Source: Bacilli bacterium (lineage in GTDB: Bacteria; Bacillota_I; Bacilli_A; RF39; UBA660). From it: a stretch of 32,525 nucleotides of DNA. Within the stretch, counting starts at the first letter, position 1, and each line of letters opens with the position of its first letter. A program made the position numbers and the translations under genes. The DNA lies in contig JAUNMV010000011.1 of assembly GCA_030531695.1 (NCBI GenBank), positions 1 through 32,525 of the forward strand, given 5' to 3'. The notes under the pieces are model-generated. The model saw only the letters and a program-made list of their open reading frames with translations. It did no database searches and had not been told where the DNA came from. Below are positions 1 through 8,748 of this stretch, in pieces.

Positions 1-93
1 GAAGAGGGTATTGGTACTACTTTTACAGTCACATTAAATCAAAAAATAATAAGTGCTGATAATAATACTAGCGAAGAAACAGAATTATTATAG
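1..93 (+). CDS. Histidine kinase, C-terminal end only (partial)
   Basis: An open frame runs from the first base to a TAG at 91-93. It encodes about 30 residues with the pattern GTTFTVTLNQKI followed by a short acidic tail. The same ending occurs in the next two genes (GSTFTVTFNQKI and [12 protein letters not shown]), so this is the end of the ATPase domain of a third tandem paralogue whose body lies outside the window. The following gene starts 9 bases after the stop and its AGGAGG ribosome site begins at the stop, so the two are very likely co-transcribed. Nothing can be said about its sensor part. Confidence 0.8.
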   Translation, partial: EEGIGTTFTVTLNQKIISADNNTSEETELL

Positions 94-102
94 GAGGTAT
101 TT

Positions 103-1545
103 ATGGGAATTTTTGTTTATATTAATTTGTCTACAATGATTACTTTATTTATTTTCATAGTTTTCTTATGTATAATTTATTATTCTAAAAAAAATATGGA
201 TAATATAGAAAATAGAATTTATCGCAATATTCTCTTATGGTGTGCTATTGTAATAGTTATTTCATTGGTATATCAAATATTTTGTTTGATTGATATAGAT
301 ATATCAATATTTACTGTTGTAAATAAATTATATTGTGGAGCTATGTGCTCATGGAGTTTCTTTTTGACTTTCTATATTATAGTAGTTTGTTATGAAACTA
401 ATGAAAAATTATATGCTATTTTAAAAAGAAAAAAAACATTTATATATTTCTATTTATTTATTTTATTTGTTAATTTATCTATTTATTTAACCCCTGTTAA
501 TGATATGGTATTTAAAAATAATGAATTTCAATCAGTTAGTGGACCTGGAATAATTCTATTTGGAATCTATATAGCTATATCTTATTTTTTATCTATTTTT
601 TTAATTGTTAAATATAGAAAAAATGTTAATCGAAAGAAGATAATACCTTTTTTATTAATGGCTCCATTATGTATTATTTCTTTGATAGTTCTTGCTATTG
701 TACCTCAATATGCGGTTATACAAATTTTTTATACTTTAGCTTGTTATTTAATGTATCATACAATAGAAAATCCTGATATGAAATTAATAACTCAACTTGA
801 GTTTGCCAGAGATCAAGCAGAAAAAGCATCTAATGCTAAGAGTGATTTCTTAAGTAGTATGTCTCATGAGTTAAGAACTCCATTAAATGCTATAGTTGGT
901 CTTTCTCAGATGATACAAGTAGAGTCTGATAAACCTGAAGTTAAAGAAGATGCAAAAGATATATATCAATCTTCTAATAATTTATTAGATATAGTAGATG
1001 GAATACTTGATATTAATAAAATTGATTCTAATAAGATGGAATTAGAGGAAGTAGAATATGACTTATCTAATATTTTAGAAGAAGTAAAAAAGAAAACTAT
1101 GGTTAGATTAAATGGTAAAGATATAGACTTAATATTTAATGTACCTTCTTTGCCAGAAAAGCTATATGGTGATAAGAATAAAGTAAATACTATTCTTAAT
1201 AATTTACTTAGTAATTCTGCTAAATATACTGATACTGGAAAGATACAATGTAGTGTAGTATGTAATTGTGATAATGATATTGCGAATATTACAATTAAAG
1301 TAAGTGATACTGGTAGAGGAATAGATGAAGTACATAAAGAACTATTATTTACTAGATTTAATAGAAATGAATCTGATAAAGATTCTAATATATCTGGTAC
1401 TGGTTTAGGATTATTCCTTACTAAATCTTTAGTTGATATTATAGGTGGAAAAATAGATGTTTCTAGTGAAGTGGGATTTGGGTCTACATTTACTGTTACA
1501 TTTAATCAAAAGATAGTAAAAGATAATGATACTGAGATACTTTAG
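103..1545 (+). CDS. Membrane sensor histidine kinase
   Basis: A 480-residue sensor kinase, expected to autophosphorylate on His and pass phosphate to an Asp on a response regulator; no receiver-domain gene is in the window. About seven hydrophobic segments fill residues 8-220 (roughly 8-28, 43-65, 77-97, 112-131, 148-170, 180-200, 203-220), with little extracytoplasmic sequence, so the signal may be sensed within the membrane. A short helix leads to the H-box SMSHELRTPLNAI with His255, an N-box NNLLSNSAKYTD, a G1 box DTGRGID near 402 and a G2 box GTGLGL near 432. There is no HAMP or PAS domain that I can see. The start follows AGGAGG at good spacing. A hairpin terminator follows the stop, before the next paralogue. 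Confidence 0.9.
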   Translation: MGIFVYINLSTMITLFIFIVFLCIIYYSKKNMDNIENRIYRNILLWCAIVIVISLVYQIFCLIDIDISIFTVVNKLYCGAMCSWSFFLTFYIIVVCYETNEKLYAILKRKKTFIYFYLFILFVNLSIYLTPVNDMVFKNNEFQSVSGPGIILFGIYIAISYFLSIFLIVKYRKNVNRKKIIPFLLMAPLCIISLIVLAIVPQYAVIQIFYTLACYLMYHTIENPDMKLITQLEFARDQAEKASNAKSDFLSSMSHELRTPLNAIVGLSQMIQVESDKPEVKEDAKDIYQSSNNLLDIVDGILDINKIDSNKMELEEVEYDLSNILEEVKKKTMVRLNGKDIDLIFNVPSLPEKLYGDKNKVNTILNNLLSNSAKYTDTGKIQCSVVCNCDNDIANITIKVSDTGRGIDEVHKELLFTRFNRNESDKDSNISGTGLGLFLTKSLVDIIGGKIDVSSEVGFGSTFTVTFNQKIVKDNDTEIL

Positions 1546-1572
1546 AATGTCTAATGACATTCTTTTATTTTG
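1544..1572 (+). terminator. Rho-independent terminator after the second kinase
   Basis: AGAATGT (1544-1550) pairs with ACATTCT (1557-1563) across a 6-base loop and is followed by TTTTATTTT. The stem starts on the stop codon. The same 7-bp stem sequence is reused in the terminator after cotJC. The third kinase could therefore be expressed separately from the second. Confidence 0.7.
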
Positions 1573-1607
1573 ATGTTAAAATTATTATAGATAATAGGAG
1601 GGGTTAT

Positions 1608-3016
1608 ATGAGACCATCTATTTATATTAATATATCTATTGGTACTTGTTGTTTAATATTTCAATTAGCATTACATTTAGTTTATACATTAAAGAAGAAG
1701 ATTCCTAATATAGATAATAAACTATATAGTAGAATGCTACTATTTAATACTATTACTCTTATTTGTTTTGTTTCTTTATGTACTTTTAATTATTATAATA
1801 ATAAGCCTATAGCAACTATATTTAATAAAGTAGCTTTATTTTCTACACTCTCATGGGCTTTATTATTTGCTTTTTATATATTTATGGTTGTTGTAGAGAA
1901 GAAGACAGATATAGTAAAGTATGTTACTAAAAATGAAAAAAAGATAATCACAAAACCGTCGCGTCCAATGCGGCGGTTTTAATATTACCTCTAGATATTG
2001 ATGGTACTCCTATATCTACTCCTGGATTTATATTTTGGGATATAAATGTATTAATATTACTTATAGCAGCCTCTATATTAATTATTACTAATAGAAAGAA
2101 TATAGATAGAAAAAAATTGTTACCTTTTTATTTATGTTTTCTTACCTTTTTATGTGTTCCTCTAGTTTTAGCTTTATTTCCAGAAGTTACATTTGGATTT
2201 ATGGTTTTTACTATTATTAGTTATATTATGTATAACACTATAGAAAATCCGGATTTAAAAATGCTTAGTGAACTCACTTTAGCTAAAGATCAAGCAGATA
2301 AAGCTAATAGAGCTAAAACAGATTTCTTAGCAAGTATGTCACATGAAATTAGAACACCATTAAATGCGATTGTTGGTTTATCTCAATTAGCTCATGAAAG
2401 TAATGATATAAATAGTATAAAAGAAGATACTGAAGATATTTTACTTGCTTCACAAAACTTACTAGATATAGTTAATGGTATTATGGATATTAATGAATTG
2501 GATGCGAATAATGTTGATTTATTAGAAGGTAAATATAATATTAAAGAAGTATTAGAAGAATTAAGTAGAATGACTAGATTTAGAATAGGTAATAAAGATA
2601 TTAAATTACGTTGTAGTTTTGATGATAATTTACCTGATTATTTATTTGGTGATAGAGATAAAGTAAAAAGAATTATGTCTAACTTACTTACTAATGCAGT
2701 AAAATATACTGATAATGGATTTGTTGATTTTATAGTTGAATCTAAAAATATAAATGATATTTGTGAATTAAGAATACTTGTGAAAGATACTGGTAAAGGT
2801 ATTAGTTCTGAAAATATAGATAGTATTTTTAATAAATTCTATAGAGAAGATATGGATAAAGATAGTGATATATCGGGTACTGGATTAGGTTTATCTATTA
2901 CTAAGGGATTAGTTGAATTAATGGATGGTAAGATTACTGTTGATAGTACATTAAACTTAGGAAGTACATTTATTGTTAATATTAATCAAAAAATAGTATA
3001 TGCAACTGAAAATTGA
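1608..3016 (+). pseudogene. Third tandem histidine kinase, split by a -1 frame change (disrupted gene or programmed frameshift)
   Basis: Start ATG at 1608 follows AGGAGGGG (1596-1603). Frame one encodes the start of a multi-TM sensor like the preceding kinase (TM segments 1-3) and runs into a TAA at 1980-1982. The rest continues in the -1 frame, open from 1937 to the TGA at 3014-3016. That part has later TM segments and an intact kinase core: [37 protein letters not shown]. The second frame has no well-placed start codon of its own. Joined by a -1 slip near 1937-1943, the product would be 469 residues, close to the 480 of its neighbour. Compared with that neighbour, the region expected to hold TM segment 4 is shorter and replaced by a GC-rich hairpin, so topology would be disturbed. 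A pseudogene, an assembly error and real frameshifting are all possible. Confidence 0.6.
1937..1980 (+). other. A-AAA-AAG heptamer, 8-base spacer and GC-rich stem-loop
   Basis: In the first frame the heptamer A-AAA-AAG (1937-1943) is read as AAA AAG, the classic bacterial -1 slip site used in dnaX. Eight bases later, AAAACCGTCGC (1952-1962) pairs with GCGGCGGTTTT (1970-1980) across a 7-base loop: 11 bp with one G-U pair. A slip here moves reading into the open -1 frame of the kinase core. The stem is also flanked by A and T runs, so it could act as a terminator in either direction. Its base composition is unlike everything around it. Confidence 0.6.
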
Positions 3017-3046
3017 TAGTTGTTTACTATTTTTTTAATGTATAAT
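3013..3046 (+). terminator. Weak terminator followed by a -10-like box
   Basis: ATAGT (3016-3020) pairs with ACTAT (3026-3030) before a run of seven T. TATAAT follows at 3041-3046, without a good -35. It probably separates the kinase region from the ABC genes, but the stem is short. Confidence 0.4.
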
Positions 3047-3068
3047 TTTCTTTGAAGGGATGAATAAT

Positions 3069-5303
3069 ATGATAAAGTTAAAAAACGTATCTAAATATTA
3101 TTATGGAAAAGGTGTAGTTGCTACTGGTTTTTCTAAAGTTAATCTTGAATTAAATTTAGGGGAGTTTGTAGCTATTACTGGAGAGAGTGGATCTGGTAAA
3201 TCTACTTTATTAAATGTAATAAGTGGATTAGATACTTATGAAGATGGAGAAATGTATATTAATGGTGAAGAAACTAGCCATTATATAGAAAAAGATTTTG
3301 AAGAATATAGAAGAAAAAATATTGGTAATATTTATCAAAGCTTTAATTTAATTAATAGTTATACAGTATATCAAAATATAGCTTTAGTATTAATGCTTAA
3401 TGGTGAAAAAGATATTAAGAATAGAGTTATAGAATTAATTAAAAAAGTAGATTTATATAAGTTTCGTAATACTAAAGTATCTCGTCTTTCTGGTGGACAA
3501 AAACAAAGAGTAGCTATAGCTAGAGCATTAGCTAAAGATGTACCTATAATAATAGCAGATGAACCTACTGGTAATCTTGATAAAAGAAGCGCTTTAAGTG
3601 TTATGAAATTACTTAGTGAATTATCTCATGATAAATTAGTAATAGTAGTAACACATAACTATGATCAAGTAGCTCCTTATGTAACTAGAAAGATTACTAT
3701 GCATGATGGAAAGATACTTGAAGATGTAAAAGTTAAAGATATAGATAATAAAGCGACTTATAAACCGAGTAAATTAAATACTTTATCTATTTTTAATAGA
3801 TTTAGATTAGGATTTAGAAATACATTTAATATAATACCTAAATTTGTTTTACTTTTACTTGTATTCTCTTTTATAGTAGGTGCTTTAATGAGTGAATATT
3901 CTTCTTTTAGAAAAGAGGAAACTCAATCTAAAGAAGAGGCTTCTAATGTAGTATTTAAGAATAAGAGTGTTAATAGAATTGTTCTTAAAAAGAAAGATAA
4001 ATCGGTTATAACTGATAATGATTTAGAGGTATTAAGAAAACTAGATAATGTAGATTATGTAGTTGATAATGATTTATTACTTGATACTGAATTAGGTCTT
4101 AGAGATGAAGATGATAATTATTGGGTAAGAACATTTATTATGCCTTATATCAATTTTAAGAATACTGTTGATGTAGGTAGATTACCTGAGAATGATAATG
4201 AAATATTATTAGAGATGAATGAAGACTGTTATTACTTTAGTTATGAAAGAGATAAGATGCTTGAAAAGGAATGGTTCTTTGTTAATGACTATAATGAGAC
4301 TGCTGCTAATAATAAAAAATTAAAAATAGTAGGTATTAGTTATAATAATCATTTAAATTATGATGATATTTATTCTTATGTGGGTGATACTTTACAAAAA
4401 GAATTGAAAGTAGAAATACATAAACAATTTAGTGATGTTGTTATTAATTTTTATGGAAAGAATCATAAAGTAGATAGATATTCTACAGCTTTTCAGTTAA
4501 CTCCATCTGATAGAGTACCTGTTGGTCAAGCATATATACCTGAAAGGTATAGTTATCTGTGTTATAAAAATGACTGTTTATGGTCTACTTTTGATGTTAC
4601 TAATAATAATTTATATTATAAAGATACTAAGACATTTACTATTAGTAGAACTTATAATAAGAAAAATATTACTAGTATGGTAGATATACCTGATTATAAA
4701 AAAGATAATTTTGAATTCCAATATGATGGAAAGATATATATAAATACACAAGACTTTTTATCATTATTTGATAAAGAAAATTATCAAGCTAGTGTTTTTG
4801 TTAAAGATAAAGAATTAGTACATGATACAGCTTTAAATATTAATAAGTTGGGATATGAAACATTAGAAATAAAAGATACTTTAGTAGAATTAGGTTTTGC
4901 TCAATACATTAGAATAATTAAATTGATTATTACTATAGCTTTAGTAGTAACATTATTCTTCATATCTTATTTCATTATTAAGATTATTTTAAAGAGTAGA
5001 AATACTTATTATTCTATTATTAGAATGTTAGGTGGTACTAAAAATATTACTACTGAGTTATTAGTGATTGAATTAATGTTAGTTGCTAATATTGCATACT
5101 TTATATTTATGATATTTGTATATATTAATCATATGGGAATGATTAATGTTAAATTATTTACTGATATATATGAAGTATTTAAAGTTAATGATTATATTAT
5201 TTTATATTTAATTGTTGTTGGAATGGCTTTTGTAAGTAGTATGAGATATTCTAGAAAACTATTTAAAGATAGTGTTATGAAATCATTTAAAGAGGAGGTT
5301 TAG
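3069..5303 (+). CDS. MacB-like ABC transporter, ATPase-permease fusion
   Basis: About 744 residues. The N-terminal 220 form an ABC ATPase of the MacB/LolD type: Walker A GESGSGKST near 38-46, signature LSGGQKQR near 141, Walker B IIIADEP followed by TGNLD, and the H-loop VTHNYD. Then come one TM helix near 258-280, a long extracytoplasmic region of about 330 residues, and three TM helices at the C-terminus, the FtsX/MacB permease plan. Such proteins usually drive mechanical export or envelope work rather than classic membrane transport. The ATG at 3060 touches the GAAGGG ribosome site, whereas ATG 3069 sits 9 bases from it and gives MIKL, as in the next gene, so I chose 3069. The stop is one base from the next start. 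Substrate unknown; peptide or antimicrobial-peptide export is plausible. Confidence 0.87.
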   Translation: MIKLKNVSKYYYGKGVVATGFSKVNLELNLGEFVAITGESGSGKSTLLNVISGLDTYEDGEMYINGEETSHYIEKDFEEYRRKNIGNIYQSFNLINSYTVYQNIALVLMLNGEKDIKNRVIELIKKVDLYKFRNTKVSRLSGGQKQRVAIARALAKDVPIIIADEPTGNLDKRSALSVMKLLSELSHDKLVIVVTHNYDQVAPYVTRKITMHDGKILEDVKVKDIDNKATYKPSKLNTLSIFNRFRLGFRNTFNIIPKFVLLLLVFSFIVGALMSEYSSFRKEETQSKEEASNVVFKNKSVNRIVLKKKDKSVITDNDLEVLRKLDNVDYVVDNDLLLDTELGLRDEDDNYWVRTFIMPYINFKNTVDVGRLPENDNEILLEMNEDCYYFSYERDKMLEKEWFFVNDYNETAANNKKLKIVGISYNNHLNYDDIYSYVGDTLQKELKVEIHKQFSDVVINFYGKNHKVDRYSTAFQLTPSDRVPVGQAYIPERYSYLCYKNDCLWSTFDVTNNNLYYKDTKTFTISRTYNKKNITSMVDIPDYKKDNFEFQYDGKIYINTQDFLSLFDKENYQASVFVKDKELVHDTALNINKLGYETLEIKDTLVELGFAQYIRIIKLIITIALVVTLFFISYFIIKIILKSRNTYYSIIRMLGGTKNITTELLVIELMLVANIAYFIFMIFVYINHMGMINVKLFTDIYEVFKVNDYIILYLIVVGMAFVSSMRYSRKLFKDSVMKSFKEEV

Positions 5304-5304
5304 T

Positions 5305-7734
5305 ATGATTAAGTTAGATAGAGTTAATAAATACTTTAATAGATTTAGAAGAAATAGTAATCATGTTATTAATAATACTAGCCTTACTTTTGATGATACT
5401 GGATTAGTTGCTTTATTAGGACCTTCTGGTTGTGGTAAAACTACTTTATTAAATGCTATTGGTGGATTAGATAAAATATCTTCTGGTAGAATTTATGTTA
5501 ATGGTAAAAAGATTAGTGGACATAATATTCATAGAATAGATAAATTAAGAAATTTAAATATTGGTTATATATTTCAAGATTATAAATTAGTTGATAATAT
5601 GAGTGTTTTTGATAATGTAGCATTATCATTAAAAACAATAGGTTTAAAAAATCCTAAAGAGATAGAAAAACGTGTTCATTATGTATTAGAGTGTGTTGGA
5701 ATGTATCGATATAGAAAACGTCCAGCATCAATGTTATCAGGTGGAGAAAGACAAAGAGTAGGTATAGCAAGAGCTATAGTTAAAAATCCTAATATAATTA
5801 TTGCTGATGAACCTACAGGTAATCTTGATAGTAAGAACTCGTTAGAGATAATGAATATAATTAAAAAGATTAGTGAAGATAGATTAGTTATACTTGTAAC
5901 TCATGAAGTTAATTTAGCTAAATTTTATGCATCACGTATTATAGAAATAGAAGATGGTAAAGTAATAAATGATTATATAAATGATCATGAAGATAACTTA
6001 GATTATTCTATAGATAATAATATTTATCTTAAGGATATGAATAAACAAGATAAGATTGATTTTGGAATAGATGTTTATAGAGATAAAAATGATTCTTTAG
6101 ATATAGAAATAGTATTAAAAGGTAATAATATCTTTATAAGAAGTAAGAATGATAGAAAGATAGAAGTAGTAGATGATAATACATCTATAGAGTTTATTGA
6201 TGATCATTATAAAAAGATGGCTAAAAAAGATTTAGATAATATTAAATTTGATTTTAGTATTTTAAAATCTAATCATAGACTAAGATATAGTTCTATATTT
6301 AATCCGTTTACATTTATTACTAATGGATTTAATAAAGTATTAAATTATTCTTTAGTTAAAAAATTATTATTAATAGGATTCTTTTTATCAGGTATATATA
6401 TAATGATAAGTACTTCTAGAATAGCTGCGAATATGACTATTAAAGATAAAGATTTCGTTACTTATAATAAGAATTATATTGTGGTTAATACTAATAAAGT
6501 ATTATTAGATGATTATAATAAATATAGTAGTATGAATAATGTTAATTATGTTATTCCTGGAGATAGTGCAGTTACTTTTAAAGTTAAAGTAGATGATTAT
6601 TATCAAACAAGTAAGATTAATGTTACTATGACTGGTAGTTTATCTAGTATAGATATGATTACTAAAGATGATTTAATAAGTGGTAGAATGCCTGAAAATG
6701 ATCATGAAATTATTATTGATAAGATGGTTATAGATAGGTTAAAAAATGAAGTAGAAACTGCTAAGATGGTGGGCTTAATTAAGAATAAAGATTTCTTAGA
6801 TAGAGTAGCTACTATTACAAATTTAAGTGATTTTAAAATAGTTGGTATTTCTAATTTAGAGAGTCCATCTATATATGTAGATAGAGTTAATTTTACAGAT
6901 ATTATTTATAATAATGTAGATAGTGATCAAATATCTTTTGTTACTGATGATGATACTGATGAGACTAGTGATTATCAATATTTTATGTTATTTGCGAATA
7001 AAGTATATTTAACTGAAGGTAGATGGCCTGATAATGATTATGAAGTAATGATTAATAAGAGTGAAAAAGAAAATTATCCTTTAAATAAGGAGATGTCTAA
7101 AAAGATTAATGGAGTAAAATTAAAAGTAGTTGGATATTATGATAGTTTAGATCAAATAGATAAATATTTAGTAAATAATAATATGATGAGAATATTATTA
7201 TTAAAGAAATCTAAGAATATGATGATTTATTCTAATGATAAAGAAGCTACATTAAATGAATTAATAGAGAGTGGAGTAAATGCTGAAGACTCTTATGCAT
7301 CTTCTCGTAATAGTTATATTAAAAGTAGAGAAATGATTACACAAGTACAATTAACTAGTTCAGCTATTATTCTTGCGATATCTTTAATAGAAATAGTATT
7401 AATGCTTAGAAGTTCATTCTTATCTAGAATTAAAGAAGTAGGTATATTTAGAGCTATAGGTTTAAAGAAAAAAGATATTTATATTATGTTCAGTGGAGAA
7501 ATAGTTGCGATAACTACATTTGCTTCTCTTCCTGGAGTATTAATATGTGCATATATTTGTAATCAAATAAGTCAAATTAAAGGATTTGAAAGTGAATTAA
7601 TAATAAATAAACCTTTAGTATTAGGAACTATATTATTAATATATATATTTAATCTATTCTGTGGATTATTACCTGTAATATTTACTTTAAGAAAAAGACC
7701 TGCAGAAATATTATCTAGAGTTGATGCAGATTAA
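5305..7734 (+). CDS. Second MacB-like ABC transporter, ATPase-permease fusion
   Basis: An 809-residue paralogue of the preceding protein with the same plan: Walker A GPSGCGKTT (39-47), signature LSGGERQR, Walker B IIIADEP plus TGNLDS, H-loop VTHEVN. A charged linker of about 120 residues follows the ATPase. Then come a TM helix near 352-372, an extracytoplasmic domain, and three C-terminal TM helices including the typical FtsX stretch EVGIFRAIGLKKKDI. The GAGGAGG ribosome site lies inside the last codons of the upstream gene, and the gap is one base, which indicates translational coupling. The two proteins differ enough to suggest a heterodimer of two full-length fusions, whereas MacB itself is a homodimer. 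No membrane-fusion partner is present, as expected for a single-membrane cell. Substrate unknown. Confidence 0.87.
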   Translation: MIKLDRVNKYFNRFRRNSNHVINNTSLTFDDTGLVALLGPSGCGKTTLLNAIGGLDKISSGRIYVNGKKISGHNIHRIDKLRNLNIGYIFQDYKLVDNMSVFDNVALSLKTIGLKNPKEIEKRVHYVLECVGMYRYRKRPASMLSGGERQRVGIARAIVKNPNIIIADEPTGNLDSKNSLEIMNIIKKISEDRLVILVTHEVNLAKFYASRIIEIEDGKVINDYINDHEDNLDYSIDNNIYLKDMNKQDKIDFGIDVYRDKNDSLDIEIVLKGNNIFIRSKNDRKIEVVDDNTSIEFIDDHYKKMAKKDLDNIKFDFSILKSNHRLRYSSIFNPFTFITNGFNKVLNYSLVKKLLLIGFFLSGIYIMISTSRIAANMTIKDKDFVTYNKNYIVVNTNKVLLDDYNKYSSMNNVNYVIPGDSAVTFKVKVDDYYQTSKINVTMTGSLSSIDMITKDDLISGRMPENDHEIIIDKMVIDRLKNEVETAKMVGLIKNKDFLDRVATITNLSDFKIVGISNLESPSIYVDRVNFTDIIYNNVDSDQISFVTDDDTDETSDYQYFMLFANKVYLTEGRWPDNDYEVMINKSEKENYPLNKEMSKKINGVKLKVVGYYDSLDQIDKYLVNNNMMRILLLKKSKNMMIYSNDKEATLNELIESGVNAEDSYASSRNSYIKSREMITQVQLTSSAIILAISLIEIVLMLRSSFLSRIKEVGIFRAIGLKKKDIYIMFSGEIVAITTFASLPGVLICAYICNQISQIKGFESELIINKPLVLGTILLIYIFNLFCGLLPVIFTLRKRPAEILSRVDAD

Positions 7735-7755
7735 AGTACTTAATAGTACTTTTTT
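7733..7755 (+). terminator. Terminator after the ABC pair
   Basis: AAAGTACT (7733-7740) pairs perfectly with AGTACTTT (7745-7752) across TAAT, followed by more T. It overlaps the stop codon of the second ABC gene. Confidence 0.8.
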
Positions 7756-7768
7756 CTTTTGGTGAAAG

Positions 7769-7797
7769 TTGAAAAAAATATAAAAATATGGTATAAT
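7769..7797 (+). promoter_or_regulatory. Sigma-A promoter of the patatin-like gene
   Basis: TTGAAA (7769-7774), a 17-base spacer and TATAAT (7792-7797), with TGG in front of the -10 (extended -10). It is the best-matched promoter in the left third of the window. Confidence 0.75.
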
Positions 7798-7825
7798 ATA
7801 GTAACTATTGAGGGGGATTATAGGT

Positions 7826-8623
7826 ATGAATAAAACTGGTATATTTCTTACCGGTGGTGGAGGAATAGGAGCTTTCCACATAGGGTTTTTTAAGGCTTTA
7901 GAAGAAGCTGGAATCAAATATGATGGTGTATATGGTAGCTCTGTTGGTGCTATGGTTGCTGGTGCTGCTACATATTTAACATCTGATGAAATGTATGATG
8001 CTTGGAGAACTTTGACATTGGAAAGTGTATTAAAAATAGATAGTAAAAAAGTTAAAGATTTAAGTGGTGCTAAAAGAACATTAATGCTTTATAAAGAGGC
8101 TTTCTTATCTTGTTGTAGAAGAGATCCACATTTATTTATAAATATTGATGATTTAAGAAAGTTAATGTATGCATCTCTTGATGGAGAAAAAATAAAAGAA
8201 TCAAAAATAGATTTTGGTATTACAACAACTGAATTACCTAGTATGAAAATGAAAAAAATATATAAAGAAGATATGAGTGTTAATCCTCTTGAATATATTT
8301 TAGCAAGTATTTACATGCCAATATTTTCTAGACAAAGAATTATCGATAATAAACATTATTTAGATTTATCTAGATTTAGAAGATATCCATTAGAAATGTT
8401 AAAAGAAAGAAAATGTAATAATATATATATAGTTAATATTGAAGCCAATAATTTAAAAAGATTACAAAAACCTATTCTTAAAAATTTTAATAATGGTGAA
8501 AAAGTTACATTTATTAATTATGAAAAAAAACCATCTATATTAGATTTTTCTTTAGAACAAGCTGAGAAAAATTTAAGAAGTGGTTATGAAACAACTATGA
8601 AAGTTTTAGAAAAAACTATATAA
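7826..8623 (+). CDS. Patatin-like phospholipase
   Basis: A 265-residue soluble protein of the patatin/RssA family, expected to hydrolyse acyl esters of lipids with a Ser-Asp dyad. It has the glycine-rich oxyanion loop GGGGIGAF (10-17) and the nucleophile elbow GSSVG with Ser39. The catalytic Asp would be Asp180 in HYLDLS, where most family members have DGG or DGA, so the Asp is kept but the loop is altered. ATG 7826 sits 9 bases after GAGGGGG; a longer frame from TTG 7808 is unlikely because it overlaps that ribosome site. It is a single gene with its own promoter and terminator. It has no signal peptide, so it acts in the cytoplasm or at the inner membrane face. Confidence 0.85.
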   Translation: MNKTGIFLTGGGGIGAFHIGFFKALEEAGIKYDGVYGSSVGAMVAGAATYLTSDEMYDAWRTLTLESVLKIDSKKVKDLSGAKRTLMLYKEAFLSCCRRDPHLFINIDDLRKLMYASLDGEKIKESKIDFGITTTELPSMKMKKIYKEDMSVNPLEYILASIYMPIFSRQRIIDNKHYLDLSRFRRYPLEMLKERKCNNIYIVNIEANNLKRLQKPILKNFNNGEKVTFINYEKKPSILDFSLEQAEKNLRSGYETTMKVLEKTI

Positions 8624-8624
8624 T

Positions 8625-8651
8625 AAAGGAGATCAATATGATCTCTTTTTT
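8625..8651 (+). terminator. Terminator after the patatin-like gene
   Basis: AAAGGAGATC (8625-8634) pairs with GATCTCTTTT across AATAT (one G-U pair), then a T-run. Confidence 0.8.
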
Positions 8652-8748
8652 GGTAAATGCAACCGAAATTATACAAAAAACAACTAAAAATTGGTAGAAC
8701 GCAACTGGTTTATTTTGTAAGATTGAGTTGTAAAAAGGAGGAAAAATT

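Noticed and set aside
7711-7917. Minus-strand frame of 68 residues over the patatin start
   Set aside because: It covers a terminator, a promoter and a clear start region on the other strand, has unusual composition and no ribosome site.
8638-8697. A 19-residue frame with an apparent AAAGGAG ribosome site
   Set aside because: The ATG and its ribosome-site-like bases are part of a 10-bp terminator stem; no coding pattern and no conservation can be shown.
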